Shown here: in pieces, positions 9,446 through 18,116 of the stretch | How the letters are laid out: the number at the start of each line of letters is the position of its first letter | How positions within the stretch are numbered: position 1 is the first letter of the stretch | NCBI RefSeq assembly: GCF_034479515.1 | Contig: NZ_CP140152.1 | Coordinates: 5,704,001-5,768,000, forward strand | Length of the DNA: 64,000 nucleotides | Origin: Duganella zoogloeoides | Lineage (GTDB): Bacteria; Pseudomonadota; Gammaproteobacteria; Burkholderiales; Burkholderiaceae_D | Direction of reading: 5' to 3' | Made by a program: the position numbers and the translations under genes | The notes under the pieces: model-generated | What the model was told of the DNA's origin: nothing | Databases searched by the model: none | Seen by the model: the letters and a program-made list of their open reading frames with translations, nothing else

Positions 9446-10057
9446 ATGATGGTTCTCTACTCGGGCACGACGTGCCCATTTTCGCAACGTTGCCGCCTGG
9501 TGCTGTTTGAAAAAGGCATGGACTTCGAAGTACGCGACGTTGACCTGTTCAACAAGCCGGAAGACATTTCGACCATGAACCCGTACGGCCAGGTGCCGAT
9601 CCTGGTCGAACGCGAACTGATCCTGTACGAATCGAACATCATCAACGAATACATCGACGAGCGCTTCCCGCACCCGCAGCTGATGCCGGCCGATCCGCTG
9701 ATGCGCGCGCGTGCCCGCCTGATGCTGTTCAACTTCGAGAAAGAGCTGTTCGTCCACGTGCACGTGCTCGAGAGCGAACGCGCCAAGGGCAACGACAAGA
9801 GCCACGACAAGGCCCGCGCCGAAATCCGCGACCGCCTGACCACGCTCGCGCCGCTGTTCCTGAAGAACAAGTACATGCTCGGCGACGAATTCTCGATGCT
9901 GGACGTGGCCGTGGCTCCGCTGCTGTGGCGCCTGGATCACTACGGCATCGAACTGTCGAAGACCGCCGCGCCGCTGATGAAATACGCCGAGCGTATCTTC
10001 TCGCGCCCGGCCTACATCGAAGCGCTGACCCCGTCCGAAAAAGTGATGCGTCGTTAA
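9446..10057 (+). CDS. sspA: Stringent starvation protein A (GST-fold regulator)
   Basis: 203 aa, a glutathione-transferase fold protein that binds RNA polymerase in relatives. The N-terminal thioredoxin-like half is MMVLYSGTTCPFSQRCRLVLFEKG with NPYGQVPILVERELILYESNIINEYIDERFPHP. The helical C-terminal half contains FEKELFVHVH and LGDEFSMLDVAVAPLLWRLDHYGI. Adjacent to sspB, the usual sspAB pairing. Start ATG 9446 or 9449. Confidence 0.93.
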   Translation: MMVLYSGTTCPFSQRCRLVLFEKGMDFEVRDVDLFNKPEDISTMNPYGQVPILVERELILYESNIINEYIDERFPHPQLMPADPLMRARARLMLFNFEKELFVHVHVLESERAKGNDKSHDKARAEIRDRLTTLAPLFLKNKYMLGDEFSMLDVAVAPLLWRLDHYGIELSKTAAPLMKYAERIFSRPAYIEALTPSEKVMRR

Positions 10058-10167
10058 TGCCTGGGGCGCTGCGCGCCCTGGTATGAATGGTTGCAATAGT
10101 TGATCGATCGGCGCGCCCCGTGTTCTGCCAGCGGGGCGCGCCAAGTTTCACCGTAGTCTGGAAGACC

Positions 10168-10677
10168 ATGTCCGAAATCTCAACCAAGCCTTACATGCTG
10201 CGCGCCATCTACGAATGGTGCACCGATAGCGGCTATACGCCCTACCTGGCCGTCAAGGTCGACGCTTCGACCACGGTCCCGATGGAATACGTGAAAAAAG
10301 GCGAAATCGTCCTCAACATCAGCTTCGGCGCCACGTCCGGCCTGAAAATGGACAACGACGCCATCCGCTTCCACGCCCGCTTCGGTGGCGTCTCGCGCGA
10401 AATCTACGTGCCGGTCAACAACGTGATGGCGATCTACGCCAACGAAAACGGCCAGGGCATGGCGTTCGAGCCGCAACTCGGCGGCAGCGATGCGTCCGCC
10501 GGACAATCGTCGCCCGTGGTGGAAGAACCAAGCGCCCCGGCACTCGCCTCCGTCCCGTCGATCGCCCCTGCACCAGCCCCGGCGTCGACCGCCAAGCCGG
10601 ACGACGGCGCATCGCCCGACGACGACAACGACCCACCACGCAAGGGCGGTCGCCCGACCCTGACGCGGATTAAATAG
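10168..10677 (+). CDS. sspB: ClpXP protease specificity-enhancing factor SspB
   Basis: Adaptor that delivers ssrA-tagged proteins to ClpXP. 169 aa from ATG 10168 (MSEISTKPYMLRAIYEWC); an earlier in-frame start at 10087 would add 27 residues unlike the family. The globular domain (about 1-110) includes TPYLAVKVD, IVLNISFGATSGLKMDND and REIYVPVNNVMAIYANENGQGM. A long Pro/Ala-rich linker then leads to the ClpX-binding tail RKGGRPTLTRIK. It lies 110 bases after sspA. Confidence 0.95.
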   Translation: MSEISTKPYMLRAIYEWCTDSGYTPYLAVKVDASTTVPMEYVKKGEIVLNISFGATSGLKMDNDAIRFHARFGGVSREIYVPVNNVMAIYANENGQGMAFEPQLGGSDASAGQSSPVVEEPSAPALASVPSIAPAPAPASTAKPDDGASPDDDNDPPRKGGRPTLTRIK

Positions 10678-10703
10678 CGTATAATCTTCCCCGTACAAGT
10701 TTC

Positions 10704-10779
<76 letters not shown>

Positions 10780-10795
10780 ATAAATTCAAGCACTT

Positions 10796-10823
10796 AGCCC
10801 AATCCTCAGGATTGGGCTTTTTG
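10796..10823 (+). terminator. Rho-independent terminator after tRNA-Thr (inside island)
   Basis: AGCCCAATCC (10796-10805) and GGATTGGGCT (10809-10818) around TCA, followed by TTTTTGC. It lies on the island side of attL, so the element supplies its own terminator to the tRNA gene it enters. Confidence 0.85.
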
Positions 10824-10834
10824 CTTTCTGGATG

Positions 10835-10856
10835 CCATGTAACCGCTGTGTAACCC
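10835..10856 (+). repeat. Putative left integrase arm sites
   Basis: Two tandem 11-base units, CCATGTAACCG and CTGTGTAACCC. Nearly the same tandem array occurs at 54811-54843 beside the integrase. A perfect palindrome CCGGCTTG-n6-CAAGCCGG follows at 10855-10876. Confidence 0.55.
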
Positions 10857-10923
10857 GGCTTGGTCAATCAAGCCGGACCAACCAGCGGCCTGTCGCACCA
10901 TGCACAGGTGCGACACCATTCTC

Positions 10924-11106
10924 TCAAGCACCAAGAACGCGCCGGATACCCTCTACCGGCCAGGCCAGGCGGCCGTTCACACGAACCGGCCGCAGAGGCC
11001 CATTTTCGGCGGACGCCCATACCCGCAATGTCTGCGGTTTTCTCCCCAAGTGGTAAGCAGCACATGCGGTATCGACATGTGTCCGCCGCTCCAAGTCAAG
11101 CGGCAT
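10924..11106 (-). CDS. Excisionase-like small DNA-binding protein
   Basis: 60 aa from ATG 11106 with GGCAGGG upstream. The sequence runs HVDTACAAYHLGRKPQTLRVW, then ENGPLRPVRVNGRLAWPV, ending in RRVLGA. This is a winged-helix, excisionase-type layout: helix-turn-helix, then a wing with RVNGRLAWP. The position about 145 bases from attL fits a directionality factor. The frame stays open upstream to 11499, but that part has no recognisable protein character, so the short form is preferred. Confidence 0.6.
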   Translation of the reverse strand: MPLDLERRTHVDTACAAYHLGRKPQTLRVWASAENGPLRPVRVNGRLAWPVEGIRRVLGA

Positions 11107-11569
11107 GAAGCCCTGCCAAGTTTGAGAACCTGCCACTTGGTGTTGTACTGCTCGCGGTTGTTGCTGATCCATCCATCGCCTCGAAATTTGAGCGCCGAAC
11201 AACAGGCCAACCTCAATGGTCAGCGCCACATTATCCGGCACATGTCCGACAACGCCAGGGCACTGCCCCAGCCCAAGAATACTTTTCCGTATCGACGTAG
11301 TCCCTGACGCGCAGCCAATACGCAAGCGCCTTTCGGCGCTTGCCCCCCCACCCGGCTTCAAGAGCCGAGCACAACTCTCATGCAGTTTCCCGCGTTGCTC
11401 TACCGGTAAAAACGACAAGTCACTGGTAGCGCAACACTGGTTTTTCATATTCAAAGATGGGGACGGCAGAGATCGTCCCAGCCATTTGGCCTGGCTCATG
11501 TGTCAGGGAGCTACAAGACTGGCCTGAACCGATGAGGAACCTTGTCATGAGGAGAGGAGGCTTTGTTGA
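11107..11569. other. Gap without a recognised gene
   Basis: 463 bases. The reverse frame is open upstream of the excisionase-like gene and a 103-codon forward frame exists (11216-11527), but neither looks like a known protein or has a good ribosome site. Possibly a decayed gene. Confidence 0.4.
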
Positions 11570-12103
11570 TTAACTGCAGCAAGCCAGCTCTACGCAAAAT
11601 TGAAGCCGTTCCGTGATCGTTTTCTTTTCGCGTAACTGCTGCAGCATCTGACGTACTCGTCGTGATGTAACCCCCAAAATCTGCGCAAGATCAGAGGTAG
11701 ACTTGCCGCTTATAAAGCGTGCGACCGATAGCAACTTGGCTACGGTAGTCTCATCCGACAGGAACGTTCCTTCTTCGCTATCGTCGTCGGTTGATACAGT
11801 GATATTCTCAATCAACGCGCGTGTACGTTCGCCAATGATGTCGTCACTGTCGAGCGAGATTGCGAACGTGTGAGCGCCAAATTGCCGTCGCATTCGCTTT
11901 TCCCAATGCCCGAAAATAAACTGGCATAGCGTACCCCTTGCTGGGTCGAACTCCTCACCTTTGTCCAGGATGATAAGACTGAATTCTTGGCGGCCATCTT
12001 CCCAAGGCAATCCATATTTTGCCGACTTGGCTTTGATCTGGTCCAAGTTCTCTTGCGTAAGCGTAACGGCAAGATCGGCTATTTGGGCTGGGGTATAAGA
12101 CAT
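11570..12103 (-). CDS. Sigma-factor-like / HTH regulatory protein
   Basis: 177 aa from ATG 12103, with GAGAAGGAAAG just before it. The middle part, GEEFDPARGTLCQFIFGHWEKRMRRQFG (about residues 49-77), recalls sigma-70 region 2. The C-terminal GKSTSDLAQILGVTSRRVRQMLQQLREKK (about 130-160) is a helix-turn-helix resembling region 4. An acidic linker separates them. I do not recognise a named family. It may control island genes, but no target site is visible. Confidence 0.6.
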   Translation of the reverse strand: MSYTPAQIADLAVTLTQENLDQIKAKSAKYGLPWEDGRQEFSLIILDKGEEFDPARGTLCQFIFGHWEKRMRRQFGAHTFAISLDSDDIIGERTRALIENITVSTDDDSEEGTFLSDETTVAKLLSVARFISGKSTSDLAQILGVTSRRVRQMLQQLREKKTITERLQFCVELACCS

Positions 12104-12691
12104 GCTTTCCTTCTCTAGTAATACAGACATAACTAAGATTTGACGGAAGCTCTGTACGACTAGAAGAGGACGCACCCTTCAACCCGGTCGTACTCGGGTA
12201 AACCTTTGTACATGCACAGGCGAAACAAGCCGTGGAGCAGTACACGGCATGCTTCAGACAGAGGCAAGAAGTTAGGGAAGGTATAGCGGCGTAGCGTCAA
12301 ACGAAAAAACTGTCGACGCAGAGGAAGGAGGATACGCACGGCAAAAAAGAACGCGTGTACCCCAAACAAAGATTTGAATAGGCTTGTGAAGCCGTGTGGA
12401 GACAGAGCCAACAAATGGAAGGACAACTCATAGAGAGTCGGAGCCATACCAAGTGCCAGAAGAGTTTTGGGATTGCAGCCTAAACTGCTGACAAACAATG
12501 CCGCATAGCGGCCTATGCTATGAACGATACCATCAAAAATTTCTATTTGTCAAGATATATTGATTCATGAAAAATTTAGCCTTGGTAGACCTACCACTTC
12601 ATTACCAAGGCCATCATGTATCTACACGGTTTCTCCCGCCACGCTTGATCTCATGTAAGCTGATAACCGACTGGAGGGACTGAATGTTGAA
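12104..12691. other. Gap without a supported gene
   Basis: A 112-codon hydrophobic reverse frame (12160-12498) lacks a convincing ribosome site and family resemblance. The part around 12538-12600 is AT-rich. I call nothing here. Confidence 0.35.
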
Positions 12692-12799
12692 TGTCTGGTC
12701 TTGGCCGAAGTCGGCCGTCCAGTTCAGGATATCAGGTACCCACAGGAAAAGTTGGGGTTGCTCGACAGGCCGCATCCGACCCAAAGCAGCCGTTCGACG
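12692..12799 (+). repeat. Dispersed cassette repeat, copy A
   Basis: Starts TGTCTGGTCTTGGCCGAAG, continues TCGGCCGTCCAGTTCAGGAT, and ends GACCCAAAGCAGCCGTTCG. Same plan as the other copies: a TTGGCCG..CGGCC head and a CGACCCAAAGC tail about 105 bases apart. It lies 174 bases beyond the CLC gene stop. Confidence 0.75.
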
Positions 12800-12973
12800 A
12801 TCAGAAAAACCGTCTTTGCTTTGCATGACCGTGGAAGACTTTTGAGCTAGGGGTTGGAAGTGCAGCAAACCGGAAAAGCTGATTAAGGCATTAAACCCGA
12901 CGTTCAATGTCGATATAAGTTCTCCCAACGGATGCGAAATTCGCGCGCAAGCGTTCATTTCTGCTCGCCTGCG

Positions 12974-14251
12974 TTAGCGTATCGAAGATTCCGGAGCCGC
13001 AATGGCGCCCCGGTACATCCCGTGCTTGCCCAGCCCGATAAGCTGCGCGTGATAAATACCGGTGCGGCCCGAAAACAAATAAGCCGTCACGCACGCGATG
13101 GCCGCGAAGGGTCCGATTGCCGGCCCGAACAACTCAATGGCCATCAGCGTAGTCGCGATCGGGGTATTCGCCGCGCCGGCAAAAACGGCCACAAAACCCA
13201 GGCCGGCGAGCATGGCAAACGGCAGATGCAGGATCGGCGCAAGGGCGTTCCCGAGCGTCGCGCCGATGTAGAACAGCGGCGTGACCTCGCCCCCCTTGAA
13301 GCCGGTACCCAGCGACAGGACAGTGAAAAACATCTTGCCGAAAAAGTCCCACGGAGACACTGGCTGCTGGAACGCGCGCACGATCTCCGGGATGCCCAAT
13401 CCGGTGTAGCGCCATGCATCGACCCCCCATACCGCAAGCGCGATAAGGATTCCGCCTATCGCAGGGCGCAACGGCGCATAGGAAATCCACCGCTTCGCCG
13501 CGGCGCCCACTCGGTGCGCACTCACGGCAAATGCCATCCCGGCCAAGCCGAAGACGATGCCAGCGACGATTACGGCGGCAACGCTCCAGAAACCGACGGG
13601 GACGATCGTCCCGATTGCATAGTGTGTATGGTGAACGCCCCATGCCAGGCAGACCTGGTCCGCGCCGAGGCTGGCGACAATGCAGGGCAATAGTGCGTCA
13701 TGGCGGATGCGGCCGATGGCGAGCACTTCCAGGCCGAAGATGGTGCCTGCTAGTGGCGTCCCGAACACTGCGGCAAAGCCGGCGCTCATGCCCGCCATCA
13801 GCAGGACCCGGCGGCCCTCCGGCGTGACGCGAAGCAGTTGCGTAAGCTGATCGGCGAGCGCCGCGCCCATTTGAACGGCAGTTCCCTCGCGCCCTACGGA
13901 CGCGCCGAACAAATGCGAGACGACGGTGCCGCCCAACACCAGCGGCACCATACGCAACGGGATGACCTTTTGGGGATCATGGATCTCGTCGATGATGAGA
14001 TTATTGCCGCGCTCGACCGATCGACCGGCTAGGTGATATACCATTCCCACGCCGAACCCGGCAACGGGTAGCAGCCAGATGATCCAGCGATGCGCCTCGC
14101 GCCACGCGGTGGCATGATCGAGGGTCATTAAAAATATTGCAGCAGCGCTGCCTGCAAGTGCGGCGACCACGCTTGCCATGCACAGCCATTTGCCGATGGA
14201 AGGCAACAGTGCGATTTGCTCGATATGAAAAATATTGGAAGAGTTTGTCAT
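12974..14251 (-). CDS. CLC-family anion transporter, possibly the fluoride-type (CLC-F/EriC-F)
   Basis: 425 aa, about ten membrane spans. The first anion-site motif, normally GSGIP, reads GNNLIIDEIHDP (from residue 82). The gating-glutamate motif is GREGTAVQMG (E122), and GTGFKGGEVTPLFYIG (about 315) is the GxFxP-like block. A GNN motif with GREGT and GFKGGEVTP is, as I recall, characteristic of the CLC-F F-/H+ antiporters rather than chloride CLCs; this is from memory, not a search. No fluoride riboswitch is seen upstream, so the substrate remains open. A monocistronic unit on the minus strand. Confidence 0.85.
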   Translation of the reverse strand: MTNSSNIFHIEQIALLPSIGKWLCMASVVAALAGSAAAIFLMTLDHATAWREAHRWIIWLLPVAGFGVGMVYHLAGRSVERGNNLIIDEIHDPQKVIPLRMVPLVLGGTVVSHLFGASVGREGTAVQMGAALADQLTQLLRVTPEGRRVLLMAGMSAGFAAVFGTPLAGTIFGLEVLAIGRIRHDALLPCIVASLGADQVCLAWGVHHTHYAIGTIVPVGFWSVAAVIVAGIVFGLAGMAFAVSAHRVGAAAKRWISYAPLRPAIGGILIALAVWGVDAWRYTGLGIPEIVRAFQQPVSPWDFFGKMFFTVLSLGTGFKGGEVTPLFYIGATLGNALAPILHLPFAMLAGLGFVAVFAGAANTPIATTLMAIELFGPAIGPFAAIACVTAYLFSGRTGIYHAQLIGLGKHGMYRGAIAAPESSIR

Positions 14252-14624
14252 TGGGTCGATCTTTGCTCGAACGATACGGGCTGACCAATGACCGAGGTGT
14301 GAACGCGAACGCCTACAGCCCCGACCAAGGTCAGGTGTCTGTAGACGTCATCAGCAGCGCTGTTTCCACTGCGGTTCAAGGAGGAACGTCATCTCCTGGT
14401 GCGATCATATCGCAAAGCCAGCGCTCTCGACAAGGCGTCTGCTATCCGACCGCTGCGCTATGGATGGCTACGCGCCGGCTCGGTGCGGCAGAATGTCGGA
14501 AACGCCTGCAGCATGGGGGACAGCAATTTGCGCCAGTGGTAGACAATGAAAAAATGCCTGGTCAAACGCGGCAGTGCCGTCGGTAGCGCAACCAGGCGGC
14601 CATCCGCAATAGCCAGCGGCAACG

Positions 14625-15673
14625 ATGGGCACCGGCATCTTGTCGCTCGCGCTCGCCCAACTTCCAGGCGCGCTCCCGGGAATGGCCCGCCTGGCCGAGG
14701 GACTTTGGCTTTTTAACATTGCGCTGTTCGTGTTGTTTGCCGCGCTGTACAGCGCGCGCTGGGTCATGTTTTTCGACGAAGCGAAACAGGTGTTCGGCCA
14801 TGCGACCGTCTCCATGTTCTTCGGTACCATTCCCATGGGCTTAGCTACAATTATCAATGGATTTCTCAGCTTTGGCGTGTCGCGCTGGGGCGCCGCCGCC
14901 GTCGCGATGGCCGAAGCTTTGTGGTGGATCGACGTTGCCATGGCACTTGCTTGCGGCGTCCTCATTCCTTACCTGATGTTCACGCGCCAGCAGCACAGCA
15001 TCGACCAGATGACGGCGGTCTGGCTGCTGCCGGTCGTCGCTGCCGAGGTTGCAGCGGCGAGCGCCGGTCTGCTTGTGCCGCACCTGCAGGATGGTGGCGC
15101 GCGCTTCACAGTCCTGATCACCGGCTACGTACTGTGGGCATACTCGGTGCCAATGGCGCTCAGCATTCTCGCGATTCTGTTATTACGCATGGCCATGCAC
15201 AAACTCCCGCACGAAAGCATGGCGGCATCAAGCTGGCTTGCGCTGGGACCAGTGGGCCCGGCGCGCTCGGCATGCTGGTGCTCGGCGCCGCCGCGCCGGC
15301 GACGCTGGCGCCGTTTGGCCTGGCCGAGGTTGGCCACGTGGTCAACGGGATGGGCGTGGTGAGCGGCCTGCTGCTATGGGGACTCGGCCTGTGGTGGATG
15401 ATGCTGGCAACCCTGATTACGCTGCGCTAATTCAGGGCAGCCGTTCCATTCAACCTGGGCTGGTGGGGCTATACCTTTCCGCTCGGCGTATTCGCGGTCA
15501 CCACGCTCCGTCTGGCGAAGGTGCTCGATTCGCTGTTCTTCGAGGTCTTCGGCAGCGCGCTGGTAGTGGTACTGGCAGGCCTGTGGCTGGTTGTCGCATG
15601 GCGCACCACGCTCGGCGCTTACCGTGGCAACCTGTTCGTCTCTCCCTGCATTGCGTCGATGAACCGGCCCTGA
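14625..15673 (+). pseudogene. Broken TDT/SLAC1-family (TehA-like) transporter
   Basis: Reads as a TDT-family membrane protein: MGTGILSLALAQLPG, then several hydrophobic spans to ASSWLALGPVG in one frame. It continues in another frame (GALGMLVLGAAAPATLAPFGLAEVGHVVNG) after a shift near 15250. It then hits a TAA at 15428 inside TLITLR-stop-FRAAVPFNLGWWGYTFPLGVFAV, whose C-terminal block is typical of the family, and ends at 15673. A TAG lies five codons before the first ATG, so the usual N-terminal NWF..TMGTG start is also lost. At least three lesions. The 373-base stretch 14252-14624 before it contains no recognisable gene. Confidence 0.85.
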
Positions 15674-15683
15674 AGGCCAACGT

Positions 15684-16292
15684 TCAGTGCGCCAGTTGCG
15701 CCGCGCGCGCCAGTGTCGCGACGATTTGCGGGGCCACAGTTGGCGCCGTACAAACAGATAGCGGACTCGGATGAGGCATTTCCAGTACGATCAAGCCCGG
15801 CCGCCTGGCCTCGATGGCAGCGTGGGCCTGGCTGGCCGTGCGTCCGGCCAGCACGACTACCCGCAGGCATGGCAGGAGGTCCAGCACATCGCCTAGCATG
15901 GCGACGCCTGCACGTACCGCCGCCACACCGAGGCGCGCCGGCGGAGCTTGCTCGTCGGCCAGCCAGGGCACGGTATTCCACAGCACGGTGCGCGCACGCG
16001 CGACGGCGGCTTGCGCCAGGAAACGTTGAAGATTGCGCTGCGCAGGACCCGGATTGTCGCGCGAGACGAAGCGCGGGCGCATCGCATGGCGCGCCGGCGC
16101 TTCCAGCAAGATGAGAATGAACGCATCGGCGCCGCCGTCCAGGGGATCGAAGTACGGCAGCGCGCGGAAAGCTGCTTGCGTGTCGACCCACTTGGTGAGC
16201 GCGACCACATGGGGAAGAGACAGCATTTCGACGCGGCGTGCCAGTTCGGCTACATCGTCCAGCAAGGGAGCCAGCGGCACGCCAGACGTCAC
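15684..16292 (-). CDS. Uracil-DNA-glycosylase-superfamily-like protein
   Basis: 202 aa. The central block FVSRDNPGPAQRNLQRFLAQAAVARARTVLWNTVPWL resembles the UDG superfamily core, where a DPGP-like loop and WNxVPW-like strand are conserved. LRVVVLAGRTASQAH and GLIVLEMPHPSPLS match the late strand and the HPS loop. Its start overlaps the stop of the YVTN gene by 4 bases, making it the last gene of the ECF operon. Which base it acts on, if any, is unknown. Confidence 0.65.
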   Translation of the reverse strand: MTSGVPLAPLLDDVAELARRVEMLSLPHVVALTKWVDTQAAFRALPYFDPLDGGADAFILILLEAPARHAMRPRFVSRDNPGPAQRNLQRFLAQAAVARARTVLWNTVPWLADEQAPPARLGVAAVRAGVAMLGDVLDLLPCLRVVVLAGRTASQAHAAIEARRPGLIVLEMPHPSPLSVCTAPTVAPQIVATLARAAQLAH

Positions 16293-17689
16293 TCGCTGCT
16301 CGCCAGCACCGCCTGATCCGTTCCGGCTGGCGTGTCGCCCTCCATCACCAGGATCCGGCTGGCGCCAGCAGGCTGCTGCGCCAGGCCCGGCCGCACGTCG
16401 CGCATGGGCCCAATGGCAGTACCGTTCGCCATGCCTTTGCCGTCAGTCTTGAAGCGACCCACCGGCGCGCGCTGACCACCGGCGTAGACGTTGTAGACAG
16501 TCTCCGGTTTCAGTTTATACAAGAACACTTCCAGTGCATCGGTCACGCCCAGGCTGCGCACGACCACGAATCCCTTGGCGTCGCCGCGGGACTTGAGAGC
16601 GATATTGCTCGATTCGCCGTTCACACGCGGCACCAGATTGCTGGTACCGGCACCGGTGGGCACGGCATGGGACACGTAGACAAGCGCTTGCGGCGCCTGG
16701 CCGGCCGCCACATGCGCGACGACCTTGTTGCTTGCGGTGTCGATCACGTCGACACCATCGCCGTTTTCGAGACCAACGTACACTTTGCTGCCGTCGTCCG
16801 ACGCCCATGCGCCATGCGGCAAGGCGCCGGTCGGTATTGTCGCCATGAGTTGTGGCTGATCACCGGTGGAATAGACCTTGACGACATTTTCTCCGCCCAC
16901 TGTCACGTACGCTCTTACGCTGCCAGCGTTCTTCGCGAACGCCAGGTGGTTGGTAATAAAACCGGTGTCGATGACGCCTTTGACTGTCAGCGTCGCCACG
17001 TCGATGCGGGTGACCTTGCCAACGTCCTTGTGCGTCATCCAGACTTCCTTGAAATCAGGCGTGAACTGCAAGAACGGCGAGAACGGGCTGGTGACAGAAA
17101 TATGCTTGATCACTTTGGATGTTTTCATGTCGATGACATCGACGACAGGATTAAAGCTCGATACCACGAACGCCAGTTTGCCATTGGGATGGAACATCAC
17201 CATGCCCGGACCACCTGTTGTCTGGATGCGGCGTTTTTCCTTGAAGGTGACAGGATCGATGACCGAGACGTAATCTTCGCCGCGTACTACGACCCAGACT
17301 TCGCGACCGTCCGCCGTGAAAAATCCTTCGTGGGGCGACCGCCCGATATAGGTCACACCCCTGACCTTGTTGGTGGCCGTGTCGATGAAGGTCACCGAAT
17401 TGGAGCCATTCGATATCGCAATCAAGGTTTTATGGTCCGGCGAAAAACCCAGTCCATGAACATTCACTTGCCCCTTGTACAAAGGAGACAGGATGTCGGG
17501 CCGCTGGTTACCCAGACGGATCTGTCCCAGCAACTGATCGGTGGATGGATCGATCACCGAAACGGTGTTGCTGTTCTGGTCAGCTGTATAGACGCGGTCC
17601 TGTGTGCCTGGCGCAGCCTGCGCAGTACCCATGGCAGCGACCGCAAGCGTCATGGCGAAGGTGAGCTTATTCAATTCAGTGAGTTGCAT
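16289..17689 (-). CDS. Exported YVTN/YncE-type beta-propeller protein
   Basis: 466 aa from ATG 17689, preceded by AGGAAAG; it overlaps the DUF305 stop by 14 bases. A signal peptide ends near AMGTAQAAPG. The body shows repeated VYTADQNSNTVSVIDPSTDQ, SVTFIDTATNKVRG, YVSVIDPVTFKE, VVDVIDMKTSK and VDVIDTASNKVVAHV units of a seven-blade propeller. The last 100 residues are a separate beta-rich part. Such proteins are periplasmic and often sit with metal or redox functions; the ligand is unknown. Confidence 0.85.
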   Translation of the reverse strand: MQLTELNKLTFAMTLAVAAMGTAQAAPGTQDRVYTADQNSNTVSVIDPSTDQLLGQIRLGNQRPDILSPLYKGQVNVHGLGFSPDHKTLIAISNGSNSVTFIDTATNKVRGVTYIGRSPHEGFFTADGREVWVVVRGEDYVSVIDPVTFKEKRRIQTTGGPGMVMFHPNGKLAFVVSSFNPVVDVIDMKTSKVIKHISVTSPFSPFLQFTPDFKEVWMTHKDVGKVTRIDVATLTVKGVIDTGFITNHLAFAKNAGSVRAYVTVGGENVVKVYSTGDQPQLMATIPTGALPHGAWASDDGSKVYVGLENGDGVDVIDTASNKVVAHVAAGQAPQALVYVSHAVPTGAGTSNLVPRVNGESSNIALKSRGDAKGFVVVRSLGVTDALEVFLYKLKPETVYNVYAGGQRAPVGRFKTDGKGMANGTAIGPMRDVRPGLAQQPAGASRILVMEGDTPAGTDQAVLASSE

Positions 17690-18116
17690 GAGAGTCTTTC
17701 CTGGTGTTTGCGTTGGTGGTATCGGCACTTGCGCCATGGGCTGCCTGGTAGCGTTGCAACCAGGCGCGCATGACATTGATTTCGTTCTGTTGTTCGACGA
17801 TGATGCCTTGTGCCAGATTGCGCAGTTCGCGGTCGTTGCTGTGCACCAGGATGGCCTTGGCCATATCGATCGCGCCTTGATGGTGAGGAATCATCATGCT
17901 CATGAAGTCATACGCGGGGTCCCCGGTTGTCGGCGCGCGTCGCATGCCGTCATCCATGATCGCCATGGCATCGTCCGCCAGAGCCGCATAAGGCCTGTCG
18001 CTACTGGCGATAAACGCGGCAGGCGGCGCAGTCGCGCCATGGTGGCCAGCATGCTGCGCCAGGACTGTGGCGGTGCAGCACCAGAGCATGGCGCCCAAAA
18101 AAAATGAAAATTTCAA
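17676..18116 (-). CDS. DUF305 family periplasmic protein
   Basis: 146 aa. Signal peptide (about residues 1-20), then a His-rich QHAGHHG mature N-terminus. The DUF305 hallmark MMIPHHQGAIDMA is at 74-86, and helical VHSNDRELRNLAQGIIVEQQNEINVMRAW follows. A four-helix, ferritin-like fold is known in the family and it often accompanies copper genes; metal binding here is inferred from His and Met. Overlaps the anti-sigma gene by 4 bases. Confidence 0.9.
   Translation of the reverse strand: MKFSFFLGAMLWCCTATVLAQHAGHHGATAPPAAFIASSDRPYAALADDAMAIMDDGMRRAPTTGDPAYDFMSMMIPHHQGAIDMAKAILVHSNDRELRNLAQGIIVEQQNEINVMRAWLQRYQAAHGASADTTNANTRKDSHATH

Noticed and set aside
12160..12498. 112-aa hydrophobic reverse-strand protein
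   Set aside because: No ribosome site, no family, Leu/Phe/Arg-rich in a way typical of chance frames.
12614..12958. 114-aa reverse-strand protein
   Set aside because: Most of it lies over cassette repeat A, so the frame is explained by the repeat.
14252..14340. Fluoride riboswitch upstream of the CLC gene
   Set aside because: I looked for the conserved stem and loop pattern in the reverse strand and found no convincing match.
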